Positions 36,948 to 45,295 of a stretch of 64,000 bases of DNA are shown here, one piece after another. The stretch covers positions 868,001-932,000 of the forward strand of contig NZ_CAHLAR010000001.1 in assembly GCF_903652925.1 (NCBI RefSeq), given 5' to 3'. Both the position numbers and the translations under genes were made by a program. Numbering within the stretch: position 1 is the first letter of the stretch; each line of letters begins with the position of its first letter. This stretch comes from Achromobacter anxifer (GTDB lineage Bacteria; Pseudomonadota; Gammaproteobacteria; Burkholderiales; Burkholderiaceae_B). Under the pieces are notes generated by a model, which was not told the DNA's origin, ran no database searches, and worked only from the letters and a program-made list of their open reading frames with translations.

Positions 36948-39347
36948 ATGACTACCTACGCAAATCTTTGGAACTACTACAGCGATACGGCGCGGCTGAT
37001 CGAGGAAGGCGCGGACTTGCGCGCGCTGTACGACGCCATGCTGGGCGTGCAATCGGAAGACATGCGCGTGGTGGATGCCTCGCCCAAGCGGCTGCGCGAG
37101 ATGGCGCAAGGCTGGTCCCAGCGCCCGAATTTCGTGCCGATCCGCCTGAACGAGCTGTTCAACGGGCTCCAGGTCGAGCACACGGATGACTACGTGCTGG
37201 CCCTGGTCGGCGGGCTGGGCGGGCGGCGCGAACAGGAAGTGCGCCTGTTCATGCTGCGCCACGACCACGCGCTGCGCGACAAAGTGTTCTGGCGGGTCTT
37301 CGAGGTGGAAGGCGGCGGCGAGATCTCGCTGGCCAACATCGACAAGTTCTCGCGCGAGGAATTCAACTGGCACAACACGGTCGTGCTGCTGGCCAACGAC
37401 GGCACGCTGGACCGGCGCCGCGTGCTGCGCGGCTGCCTGGAGGCGCTCAACCGGGATTTCTCCGCCTATCGCGCCGGCTGGTTCTCGCGCGTGTATGCGA
37501 CGCTGGCCCCCACGCCCGAGGAGGCGGCGGCCGACCAGCGGCTGTTGCGCCTGAGCCTGGGATCGCCGATCACGGCCACCGTGTCGCTGGCCGTGAAGCA
37601 ATTGGAGACGCTGCACAAGCACGGCCTGCTCGACGCCGCGCCTTTCGTGGACGCCTGCGGCGGCGCATTCTCCGGGCCCAAGGCCGCGGCGCTGTCGGTG
37701 TTGCGCATCCTGGAGGCGCTGGGCGCGCAGGCCAGGGTGGAGCCCGAAGCCCTGGCGCAGGCGTTGGCCCTGGGCCTGGGGCATCCGCATGCCGACGTGC
37801 AGCGGGCGGCGGTGAAGGCGCTGGCGAAGCTGGGCCGGGAGGACCTGGCGCAGCAACAGCGCGACGCGCTGGCGCCGGCGGTGGCCGTCCTGCTGCCGGC
37901 CGACGCGGCCGCCGTGGGCGCGGCTGAGGAAGGCCACGCGGAAGGATCCAATGCCCAAAGTGCGTCGGGCATGCCTTCCGGCTTGCCGCCGCCTGGACCG
38001 CTGCGGCCCTGGACTGACGATGACGCCCAGGAACGCTATGCCGCGCTGCTGGAAGCGCCCGGCGATGCCCTGGAATTCGAGCTGGCGCTGGCGTGGCTGG
38101 CGACGTCAGGTCAGGTGGCCGCCACGATCGCGCCCTTGGCAAAGCGGGCGAGCCGCCTGGTCGAACGAGACGAACAGCACTACGCGGCGGCGCTGCTGCT
38201 GGCGGCCCACGATCCCGAGGGCGCGTTCCTGCCGCAGAAGTACTGGCAGAAAACCAAGAGCCGGCTGGTCGATGGCGCATGGGTGCAGGAAAACGTGGGC
38301 GAACCGCAGGCGCTGCCGAGCGCCGAGGCATCCACCATGCTGCCCAGCTTCATCACCCGGCTGCGCGAGGTGGCCGGGATCGTGCAGGGCAGGGCGGCAC
38401 GCCGTCCGCTGCTCGCCACGCCCACCGACACGCAGGGCTGGGTCGATGCCGATGTCCTGCTGGCCCGTTTCGAGGCGGGCAGGGAGAGCGGCGCGCCATT
38501 ACCGGTGGATCTGACCCAGGCCTTGCTGCGCGTACCTCCCGAGCAGCGCGCGCGAGTAGTCGAGGCTACCGGCGGCGCATGGCCGCAGATCACCGACACC
38601 CTGCGGATCGAGTGGCGCAGCCGCGGATCGGACACCTTGAAGGCCGACGGTTCGCCGCAATGGGTGTGGTGGAGTCCGGAGGTCCAGGCCGCGCCGGACG
38701 AAGCGCCTTCGGCCACGCAGCCGGCGCTGATTCCGTCGGGCTCGCCGCGATACAACGACAGCGTCGACGCCCATGCGCTGGTGTGCGCCGAACTGGGCCT
38801 GGCCCATCCGGCGTCGACCTTGCCGCTGGCCGCGGCCAACATGGTGATCATGAACGTTGCGGCGGGCGACGATGCCGAGCATCGCGCGGCCGCCATCCTG
38901 CGCGTCCTTGCCGTGCATCCGGGCGCCTGGCATTCGGAAACGGTCCAGCTGCTGGCCCTGGGCATGGCGGCCAAGCAGGCCGAGGTGCGCGCGCAGGCGG
39001 TGGAAGCGTTTGCCGCCGCGGTACCGGGCCGTATCGACGCGATGGCCGCGGCGCAAGCCTACGCCGCCTGCGCGCCGGCCGTCGTCCTGACCCGCTGGGC
39101 GCAATCCTTCGCCGATGCGGCGACGCTGGCGCCCGCCGCCGTCATTGCCGTGCTGGGCGGCCTGTTGCCGCGCCTGGACTACAAGGCGCGCGGCATAGGA
39201 TCGCTGCTCGCGGTGCTGCTGGACGAGTCGCTGCGCCATGCGCAGCCGGTCGCGGCCGCGGACCTGCGCGGCTGGCTGGCGGGCTTCACTGGCGCGTCCG
39301 CCGCCGCCAAGGCCGCCAAGGCGCTGTTGGCGCTGGGGAAGCCCTAG
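36948..39347 (+). CDS. Large DUF6493-like helical-repeat protein (second copy)
   Basis: A 799-residue paralogue of the preceding gene. Shared landmarks include VFWRVFEVEGGGEIS, LEALNRDFSAYRAGWFSRVY, GSPITATVSLAVKQL, and the later run RPLLATPTDTQGWVDADVLL, typical of DUF6493 proteins. HEAT-like repeats are seen at about 215-320 (HADVQRAAVKALAKLGR) and 640-790. A 40-residue Gly/Ser/Pro-rich linker (about 325-360) joins the halves. Overall identity to the first copy is low, so the duplication is old. It is the last gene before a hairpin terminator; the function is unknown. Confidence 0.72.
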   Translation: MTTYANLWNYYSDTARLIEEGADLRALYDAMLGVQSEDMRVVDASPKRLREMAQGWSQRPNFVPIRLNELFNGLQVEHTDDYVLALVGGLGGRREQEVRLFMLRHDHALRDKVFWRVFEVEGGGEISLANIDKFSREEFNWHNTVVLLANDGTLDRRRVLRGCLEALNRDFSAYRAGWFSRVYATLAPTPEEAAADQRLLRLSLGSPITATVSLAVKQLETLHKHGLLDAAPFVDACGGAFSGPKAAALSVLRILEALGAQARVEPEALAQALALGLGHPHADVQRAAVKALAKLGREDLAQQQRDALAPAVAVLLPADAAAVGAAEEGHAEGSNAQSASGMPSGLPPPGPLRPWTDDDAQERYAALLEAPGDALEFELALAWLATSGQVAATIAPLAKRASRLVERDEQHYAAALLLAAHDPEGAFLPQKYWQKTKSRLVDGAWVQENVGEPQALPSAEASTMLPSFITRLREVAGIVQGRAARRPLLATPTDTQGWVDADVLLARFEAGRESGAPLPVDLTQALLRVPPEQRARVVEATGGAWPQITDTLRIEWRSRGSDTLKADGSPQWVWWSPEVQAAPDEAPSATQPALIPSGSPRYNDSVDAHALVCAELGLAHPASTLPLAAANMVIMNVAAGDDAEHRAAAILRVLAVHPGAWHSETVQLLALGMAAKQAEVRAQAVEAFAAAVPGRIDAMAAAQAYAACAPAVVLTRWAQSFADAATLAPAAVIAVLGGLLPRLDYKARGIGSLLAVLLDESLRHAQPVAAADLRGWLAGFTGASAAAKAAKALLALGKP

Positions 39348-39406
39348 CGCGTCCGTTCGCGTCCGCCGGGCCGCCGCAATCAGGGATATAGTGGTGCGCC
39401 TTCAAG

Positions 39407-39440
39407 CTTGCCGCCTTTGCGGCGAGCCAGATTTTTTTCT
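39407..39440 (+). terminator. Terminator after the SWIM-DUF6493 operon
   Basis: An 8-bp stem (CTTGCCGC / GCGGCGAG, one G-T pair) with a CTTT loop is followed after 5 bp by seven T residues. It lies 60 bp after the second DUF6493-like gene and just before the SMI1/KNR4 gene. Confidence 0.65.
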
Positions 39441-39458
39441 TAGCTTCAGGGTGCTTGC

Positions 39459-40040
39459 ATGACCATGACCGCCGAACAGTTTCACGCACGTATTTGGGAA
39501 ATCCTGGATCCCGTGGACGGCGATCATTTCGAGGTGGTGGCCGCGCCCGCGCCCGACGCGCAAGCGATCGCCGCCTTGGAGGCCGCTGTCGGCTTTCCGC
39601 TGCCGGCGGCGTTTGCGGCCTTCTGCCAACGCACCAACGGCCTGTGCGTGATGGCGCGCGAGGAAGCTTGGCCGCATGCGAAGGAGTTCGAGGTCGGTCC
39701 CGCCTGGACCTTCTGGCGCGGCCTGGTGCTGCTGGGCATCGACGCGCCCGAGTTGCCCGAATGGGCCAGCATCTCGGCGCAGCAGCGCCAGCTCGCCGAG
39801 GCCGGCTTGCCCGGCATCCTGCCCGTGATGAAGATCGTCGGCGATGGCAGCCGGATCTGGGGCCTGGATCAGGCGGGGACGGTCGTGGTGATCGATGACC
39901 TGACCGACCCTGAGACGCTGGGCGGCGACCTCACCGACCTCTACGCCGAACAGATCGCCGAACTGATGCAGCGCCAGCAGGACATGGCGCAGCGCTTGGC
40001 TGAACGCGCGACGCGCAAGAAGGGCAAGCTGCCGGGATAA
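39459..40040 (+). CDS. SMI1/KNR4 (SUKH) family protein
   Basis: A 193-residue protein of the SUKH fold: AIAALEAAVGFPLPAAFAAFCQRTNGLCV (about 33-61) is the family's helix-turn core, followed by the ILPVMKIVGDGSRIWGLD strand region. SUKH proteins are best known as immunity proteins against secreted nuclease toxins. No toxin is adjacent. The basic C-terminal tail (RATRKKGKLPG) and coiled AEQIAELMQRQQDMAQRLAE helix are unusual. A terminator separates it from the DUF6493 genes, so it may be expressed on its own. Confidence 0.75.
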   Translation: MTMTAEQFHARIWEILDPVDGDHFEVVAAPAPDAQAIAALEAAVGFPLPAAFAAFCQRTNGLCVMAREEAWPHAKEFEVGPAWTFWRGLVLLGIDAPELPEWASISAQQRQLAEAGLPGILPVMKIVGDGSRIWGLDQAGTVVVIDDLTDPETLGGDLTDLYAEQIAELMQRQQDMAQRLAERATRKKGKLPG

Positions 40041-40099
40041 GGCACCCGAGGGCAGTTATCATCGCGGCACGGCATGATGATGGAGATGGCGGTACGAGC

Positions 40100-41116
40100 A
40101 TGAGCGCAACCCTGCAAGTCACGGAAGAACCGCTGTCCGACGAGGACCTCCAGCTGCTGCGCCGCAGCCGCGGCGGCAGATCGCTGACGGTCGTGTTCGC
40201 CGGCCTGATGTTCCTGCTGCTGGTGAGCAGCGTGGTCCTGTTGGTGGTTGTGATCGTGTACGACCGCAGCTTGCTCCGTGGCGGCGACGGCGTGGTGATC
40301 GTGGCGTGCACGATGGGGATGGCCGCCTTCGCGGTCTTTCTTGGGCGAAAGTTGCTGCGTGTGCCGCAAGCCTGGCGCCGTTTCAACCGGGTGTTGAAGG
40401 GGCGCGTGTCCAAGCAGATCGTTTCCGGCCACCTGACCGGCTTCGGTCTGGCCGAAGGCCGCGGCATCAGCTACGTCTTCGGCGAGCAGCGCGTGGACGT
40501 GGCCCTGCCGTTCTGGAACGAGATCAACAGAGACACCCGGGACGGCTTCCGACCGCTGACGGCCATGGCGCTGACGGACCTGCCCGTGCGCCTGCATCTG
40601 CTGACGCTGCAGCCCGACGGGCCGCCCGCGCTGTTGCGGGCCGAATACCCGATGAGCGCGGAGGTCTGGAATTCGGTCGAGGAAATCAGCGATGCCGACC
40701 GCGACGCCGTGCGCAAGGAGGAGCTGAGCTTGCGCAAGTTCTTCTATATGGTCGCCCTGGTGCCGCTGGTCGGCAGCCTGTTCCTGGGGCCCCTGATCCT
40801 GCTGGCCGCATTCCTGGCCCTCATGGGACTCGTGCTGGGCATGCGCAGCCCCCGGCTGAAGCGCGCCCGCTACAAGCGCGGGGTGCGCGGCGTGGTCGAG
40901 GAGGCCGTGACCTACCGGGTGCGCACCACCAATTCAAACGTTTCCACGCTGGTCCAAAACTATCGCATCGGGGGCGTGATGCATCGGGTCGAGCACTTCG
41001 GCGAGGTCGCCACGCCGGGCCAGCGCGTCGCGTTCGAGTATCTGGACGCGAAGGGCATCATGGGGCCCAGCCCCTTGTCCTTCCAGATCGAAGACCAGCC
41101 GGTCATGATGCTATGA
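40100..41116 (+). CDS. Membrane protein of unknown function
   Basis: A 338-residue protein with two N-terminal helices (about 30-55 and 62-85) and one long or paired hydrophobic segment at about 215-248. Between them is a soluble domain of about 120 residues, and the C-terminus (about 260-338) reads YRVRTTNSNVSTLVQNYRIGGVMHRVE, a small beta-rich domain like those of DUF3592-type proteins. I cannot name the family. It follows the SMI1/KNR4 gene by 59 bp on the same strand. Confidence 0.6.
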   Translation: MSATLQVTEEPLSDEDLQLLRRSRGGRSLTVVFAGLMFLLLVSSVVLLVVVIVYDRSLLRGGDGVVIVACTMGMAAFAVFLGRKLLRVPQAWRRFNRVLKGRVSKQIVSGHLTGFGLAEGRGISYVFGEQRVDVALPFWNEINRDTRDGFRPLTAMALTDLPVRLHLLTLQPDGPPALLRAEYPMSAEVWNSVEEISDADRDAVRKEELSLRKFFYMVALVPLVGSLFLGPLILLAAFLALMGLVLGMRSPRLKRARYKRGVRGVVEEAVTYRVRTTNSNVSTLVQNYRIGGVMHRVEHFGEVATPGQRVAFEYLDAKGIMGPSPLSFQIEDQPVMML

Positions 41117-41158
41117 GCGTGCCTTGCGCGACTATCGCGGCTTACCTTTGAAACACAC

Positions 41159-42085
41159 ATGAAAAACACATTGATGGCCACGCACTTGCGCCTGGTCGGC
41201 ATGGCGGCGCTCTGGGGCGCGTCGTGGTCCTGGGGCAAGGTCGTCACCCAGACCATGGCCCCGCTGGCCGCGGCCAGCCTGCGATTCCTGTTTGCCAGTG
41301 TGGTGCTGGTCCTGTGGATGCATCGCGCTTCGGCGCTGCGGGGCCTTAGGTCCCTGACGCGCAATCAATGGCTCGGCCTGGCCGCCGCCGCGCTGGCGGG
41401 CGTCTTCGGCTACGCCAGCTTCTTCATGCTGAGCCTGCAGCTGGTGCCGGCCGGCAAGGCCGCGATCGTGGTGACGCTGAACCCGGGCGCGACCCTGCTA
41501 CTGGCGGCGATCCTGTTTCGCGAACACCTCAATGGCGCCATCCTGGTCGGCATGGTTCTGTCGGCCATCGGCGCCTATATTGCCATCGGCGGCGGATCGC
41601 AGGCCGCTTCGGGCCTCGGCGTGGGCCTCGGCGAATTGCTGCTGCTCGGCTGCGTGGCCTGCTGGGTGGCCTACACCCTGATCGGCCGGCTGGTGCTCAG
41701 GGGCGTGGATGCGCTGACCACCACCACGGTCACCACCGTGATCGGCGCGCTGATGTTGCTGCTCACCAGCCTGATCGTGGAAGGCCTCCCTGCCTGGCAG
41801 AAGCTGGGACAGGCCCCGGCCAGCGCCTGGGGCAGCCTGCTGGCCTTGGCCTTCGGAGCCACCGCGGTCGCGTACGCCTGGTACTTCGAAGGCGTGAAAG
41901 CGCTGGGCGCCGGCGCGGCCTCGGGCTACATCACGCTGGTGCCCGTCTTCGGCGTGCTGTTCTCCAGCCTCTGGCTGGGCGAAGCCACGCCCGCCAACCT
42001 GTTCATCGGCGCCGCCCTCGCGATCTCGGGTATGGCGATCATGCACGGCGGCCGGCGTCGGGCCGAGGCGCGGCAGCGCCGATAG
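41159..42085 (+). CDS. EamA/DMT-family transporter
   Basis: A 308-residue drug/metabolite transporter with two EamA halves and about ten helices. The first half begins LRLVGMAALWGASWSWGKVV and contains SLQLVPAGKAAIVVTLNPG; the second contains ALAFGATAVAYAWYFEGVKALGAG and FGVLFSSLWLGEATPANLFIG, the classical end of EamA repeats. Substrates of this family are usually amino acids or metabolites; none is indicated here. Confidence 0.85.
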   Translation: MKNTLMATHLRLVGMAALWGASWSWGKVVTQTMAPLAAASLRFLFASVVLVLWMHRASALRGLRSLTRNQWLGLAAAALAGVFGYASFFMLSLQLVPAGKAAIVVTLNPGATLLLAAILFREHLNGAILVGMVLSAIGAYIAIGGGSQAASGLGVGLGELLLLGCVACWVAYTLIGRLVLRGVDALTTTTVTTVIGALMLLLTSLIVEGLPAWQKLGQAPASAWGSLLALAFGATAVAYAWYFEGVKALGAGAASGYITLVPVFGVLFSSLWLGEATPANLFIGAALAISGMAIMHGGRRRAEARQRR

Positions 42086-42147
42086 CCCGCCGCGCCACGT
42101 CCCTCACGACCGCACTACACTTTCATCGTCCCTTCGAGGAGGCCCAC

Positions 42148-42630
42148 ATGACTCCGCAGCTGCAACGCATCTTGGATCATCTTGCCGCCCACGGCTGGAC
42201 TGTGTTGCGGAGCGCGCCCGGCATGACGCCGGAGACCGCGTGGCCGGACGACGCGCCCGGCTATGGCGCTTTCCTGGCGACCTTCACCGAATTGCACAAC
42301 GCGGACCAGACGCGCTGGTTCCTCAGCGCGGCGGATCATGCCGGCGCCACAGACAGCGCCTTCCCCTGGCACGCCCTGCGCGACATCAGCCTGGAAGCGG
42401 CGCTGGACGACGCCGGCCGGCAAGCGGTCCTGGACTTCTGGCAACGCCACATCCCGATCTACATGAGCGTGGCCGACGCCTACGAGTTTCTGGCGATAGA
42501 CCGTGAATCGGGCCGCATCGTGCATGGCATCGAACCGGAATTCGAGGAGACCAGCGAGGTCGCCGCGGGCCTGGGAGCCCTGTTCGAAGACATGATGGCG
42601 GGCCGTGGCGCGGCGGCGCTGCTGGCTTGA
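42148..42630 (+). CDS. SMI1/KNR4 (SUKH)-like protein
   Basis: A 160-residue acidic protein. PGYGAFLATFTELHNADQ and YEFLAIDRESGRIVHGIEPEFEE resemble the SUKH fold's central strands, where a residue run reports on the partner protein. GAGGAGG 7 bp upstream supports the start. It is coupled by a 4-bp overlap to the following unknown gene. It could be an immunity protein whose toxin is elsewhere, or a cytosolic adaptor. Confidence 0.6.
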   Translation: MTPQLQRILDHLAAHGWTVLRSAPGMTPETAWPDDAPGYGAFLATFTELHNADQTRWFLSAADHAGATDSAFPWHALRDISLEAALDDAGRQAVLDFWQRHIPIYMSVADAYEFLAIDRESGRIVHGIEPEFEETSEVAAGLGALFEDMMAGRGAAALLA

Positions 42631-43040
42631 TGCATACCCCCATGCAGCTCTGCACCCACGACGACATGCCGGCCCGGGAAACCTGGCTGGACTGTGCAAC
42701 CGCCGACGGCGGCCGGCTGCGGGTGGTGCTGCTTGCAGCGGATCCACAGGCAGCGGCGCCCTTGCTGGCGCGGGCCCGCTCGATCGCTCATGCCCTGGCC
42801 ATGCACCGCGACGCGGCGCTGCGTTTCCTCTGGGACGCGGGGCGCGACAGCGGTGACCCCGAAGATCCCCCCGCGACGTTCCTGGAGAACTTCACGCCAT
42901 CGGACCTGATCGTCGCGAGCGACAGGGGCTATGTGCTGCATCTGGCGCCGCGCGACGCGACCTGGTTCATGGAAGGCTATTGGCCGTCCGTGCGCTTTGC
43001 GGCGGACGACCAGCCTGCGGACTGGGTCTGCGAATCCTGA
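42630..43040 (+). CDS. Hypothetical protein coupled to the SUKH-like gene
   Basis: A 136-residue acidic protein starting at the ATG that overlaps the previous stop (TGATG). An N-terminal antiparallel beta part (ETWLDCATADGGRLRVVLLAADP), an alpha segment (AAPLLARARSIAHALAMHRD) and a C-terminal strand-rich part (SDRGYVLHLAPRDATWFMEGYWPSVRF) are visible. It looks like a small immunity-type or DUF2262-like fold but I do not recognise the family. Confidence 0.55.
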   Translation: MHTPMQLCTHDDMPARETWLDCATADGGRLRVVLLAADPQAAAPLLARARSIAHALAMHRDAALRFLWDAGRDSGDPEDPPATFLENFTPSDLIVASDRGYVLHLAPRDATWFMEGYWPSVRFAADDQPADWVCES

Positions 43041-43054
43041 TCCGAGATTACAGG

Positions 43055-43981
43055 CTACCGCGCAGCAGCCAGGAACTCTTCGATCAACCCGACCGTAGCC
43101 TTGGGGCTCTCTTCCATCAACCAGTGCCCGGCCCCCGGCACGACTTCTCCGCGCACATTGGTCGCGGCATTGCGCATGACGACCGCCATGTTGTCGCCGA
43201 AGGACTTCTCTCCGCCGATGGCGAGGACGGGCATGGCAAGCTTGGTCTTGGAGAATGCGATGTTGTCGGCGACATCGTTCTTGGCGATGGTGTTGAACTG
43301 CGCGAAGGCCGCGCGCATCGCGCCCGGCTGGGAATAGAGTTTGGCGTAGTGGCGTCGTGTGGCCTCGTCGATTTTCGAAGGCGTGCCCGCGAATTCGTTC
43401 CAGAAACGGTCGAGATAGATGCGCTCCCTGCCGGCGACAAGCCGTTCAAAATCGGGGCCGCCGGCGTTGAAGTGCCATAGCGCCGGCCACAGAATGATCT
43501 CGTTCCACGGTGCGATGCCGGGCACGGGCGCGTCCATCACCACGAGCTTGTCGACCTTGTCGGGGTAGCTCGCCGCATAGGCATAGGCCACCATCGTGCC
43601 GATGTCATGGCCGACGACGGCGGTCTTGTCTTGCTTCAACGCTGTCACGACCGCGCGTATGTCGGCAGCTTGCGACTTCTTGTCGTAGCCACTGGCGGGC
43701 TTGGACGATTTACCCATGCCGCGCAGGTCCGGCACGATCACCAGGTGCGACTTGGCGAGCTCCTTCGCGAGCGGCGCCCACATGTCGCCCGTGTCGCCGA
43801 ACCCGTGGATGAGCACCACGGCGGGGCCGGTCCCCGCGGAGCGCACGAAAATGCGTGCGCCGTCCGCCATGGTGACGGTCTGGTTCTTGAAGGTGCCTGG
43901 AAATGCAGGTTGTGCCGTGCCATTAGCCATGCACAGCACGCCAGCCAACAGCGCCAATACCATTGCGAAGTGACTTTTCAT
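43055..43981 (-). CDS. Exported alpha/beta hydrolase
   Basis: A 308-residue hydrolase with a Sec signal peptide (MKSHFAMVLALLAGVLCMANGTAQ). HGFGDTGDMW is the oxyanion motif and VVGHDIGTMVAYAYA the nucleophile elbow with Asp, as in epoxide hydrolases and haloacetate/haloalkane dehalogenases. GAGHWLMEESP carries the base histidine. The soluble form should be periplasmic. It differs from the cytosolic relative at 28723. The start at 43981 opens the signal peptide. Confidence 0.8.
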   Translation of the reverse strand: MKSHFAMVLALLAGVLCMANGTAQPAFPGTFKNQTVTMADGARIFVRSAGTGPAVVLIHGFGDTGDMWAPLAKELAKSHLVIVPDLRGMGKSSKPASGYDKKSQAADIRAVVTALKQDKTAVVGHDIGTMVAYAYAASYPDKVDKLVVMDAPVPGIAPWNEIILWPALWHFNAGGPDFERLVAGRERIYLDRFWNEFAGTPSKIDEATRRHYAKLYSQPGAMRAAFAQFNTIAKNDVADNIAFSKTKLAMPVLAIGGEKSFGDNMAVVMRNAATNVRGEVVPGAGHWLMEESPKATVGLIEEFLAAAR

Positions 43982-44172
43982 GTCAGCACTCCTATATCGG
44001 GGATAGGAACCGCGCAAGATATTGTGAGGCTTTGTCGCGCTCGCCGGTGAAGATTTTCGGTTTCAGCCGATTGGCCGAGATCTGCTTCCTCGTCCCCGAG
44101 GGAGCTGGTTGTCGCGTTGCGGGCGAGAAATTGGTCCAACTACAATCCGGCTGTCCAGACGCTGAAAAATCG

Positions 44173-44214
44173 CAGTCTGACACCTCTTCTACTCAGTCTG
44201 ACACCTCTTCTACT
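44173..44214. repeat. Perfect 21-bp tandem duplication
   Basis: Positions 44173-44193 are repeated exactly at 44194-44214; the unit begins CAGTCTGACACC. It lies just before the likely start of a small membrane protein. In frame it would add SDTSSTQ twice, but it is probably non-coding. Confidence 0.85.
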
Positions 44215-44232
44215 CAGCAAGGTGCCGCCGCT

Positions 44233-44538
44233 TTGTTTCTCTATTACCGGATCAGCTTCGTCTTGAGCGTATTGGCGCTCGCCGCCTGGACGTTCGGCGT
44301 TGCGGCCTATGAGGCGCCGCGCGCTGGCGACGGGTACGGCCCTGATCCCCTTGGTGTTCTGCTTTATTTGGCGATATGGCCCGTGGGCCTTCTGCTGGCG
44401 CATTCGGGCCTGCTGGCCTGCCTCGTGCGCGCCAGGCAACCCGCGACGATTCTGCAAGGCCGGCAGGGAATCCCCATCCATCTCGCGCTCGGAGCGGGAT
44501 TCCTCGCCTACGCCCTGTACCAGTTCTATCCGGGCTGA
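44233..44538 (+). CDS. Small membrane protein of unknown function
   Basis: About 101 residues with three hydrophobic segments (ISFVLSVLALAAWTFGVAA, LLYLAIWPVGLLLAHSGLLACLV and HLALGAGFLAYALYQF). No ATG suits; the TTG at 44233 has an AAGGTG box upstream. A frame open from 43963 would prepend 90 residues spanning the tandem duplication and another promoter and looks non-coding. Function unknown. It converges on the LprI-like gene. Confidence 0.5.
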   Translation: MFLYYRISFVLSVLALAAWTFGVAAYEAPRAGDGYGPDPLGVLLYLAIWPVGLLLAHSGLLACLVRARQPATILQGRQGIPIHLALGAGFLAYALYQFYPG

Positions 44539-44546
44539 GCTTCCGC

Positions 44547-45218
44547 TCAGCGCACCGCGAACCAGTCGCCCTGCAGGCTGCCGTTCATGCCGCAGAAGGG
44601 CGGGCCGAAGCCGTCCCCCTTCACGCCGGCGGGCGGCACTTCGCGGGCCACCAGTACGGCGCCCCGGCGCGTCAGCGAGAGGATCCATGGCGGACCGTCC
44701 TGGTAGGTGACCTGCAGGCTGTCGCCGGAGACAACCGCCTTGCCGCTCATATCGCAGACCCAGCGGCCGTTGTAGGGCTGGGCCGAGTTGGCTGCCACGG
44801 ATAGTTGGCCATCGGCGGCTTGAGTGATCTCGATTTCGCCTTCGACGTTCTTCCACCTGCCGACGAAGCCGGCAGGCGGCTGCGGATTGATGGACTTCAG
44901 GAAATCCAGGCGGTAGCGCATGCCCTGGCCGATCTCCTTGGCCGGCGTGCTGCCCTGGTAGGGTTCGGCATAGACCTGGTCGCGAACGCTCAGGAAGTAC
45001 TTTTGATCGTCGGTCAGCGATTTGGCCGCGTCAGTGTCGAGTTTGCTGCGCAGGTCCTTGTATTGCTGCGCGATGGCCGCATCCTGGCTGGCCAGCCCCG
45101 GGTTGGCGCATATGGCCTTTTCCACTGGCGTGGCGGCCTTGGCGCAGTTGAAGGAAGGGGCGGCGACAGCGCTGCCTGCCATGGTCAGCGATGCCGCAAA
45201 GACCAGATGACGGATCAT
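44547..45218 (-). CDS. Secreted LprI-like (DUF1311) protein
   Basis: A 223-residue protein with a signal peptide (MIRHLVFAASLTMAGSAVA) and an N-terminal LprI/DUF1311 domain (about 20-110: FNCAKAATPVEKAICANPGL, LTDDQKYFLSVRDQVY). The C-terminal 110 residues form a different beta-rich part (GRWKNVEGEIEITQ.., GDWFAVR) with two cysteines, reminiscent of lipocalin-like periplasmic modules. Two cysteine pairs suggest disulfides. Lysozyme inhibition is known for one relative only. Confidence 0.72.
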   Translation of the reverse strand: MIRHLVFAASLTMAGSAVAAPSFNCAKAATPVEKAICANPGLASQDAAIAQQYKDLRSKLDTDAAKSLTDDQKYFLSVRDQVYAEPYQGSTPAKEIGQGMRYRLDFLKSINPQPPAGFVGRWKNVEGEIEITQAADGQLSVAANSAQPYNGRWVCDMSGKAVVSGDSLQVTYQDGPPWILSLTRRGAVLVAREVPPAGVKGDGFGPPFCGMNGSLQGDWFAVR

Positions 45219-45295
45219 GGAGTGAAGCCCTTCAGGCTGTGAATGGGAAAGGCGTCAGTCTGCCACTTTTTTACTGACAATTCTTTTACGGTCAA

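Noticed and set aside
41368-42147. Upstream extension of the SUKH-like gene through the DMT transporter
   Set aside because: It is an out-of-frame shadow of the transporter; a GAGGAGG site marks the start at 42148.
43963-44232. N-terminal extension of the small membrane protein to 191 residues
   Set aside because: It would cover the divergent promoter and the tandem duplication and reads as non-coding; a TTG start at 44233 is preferred.
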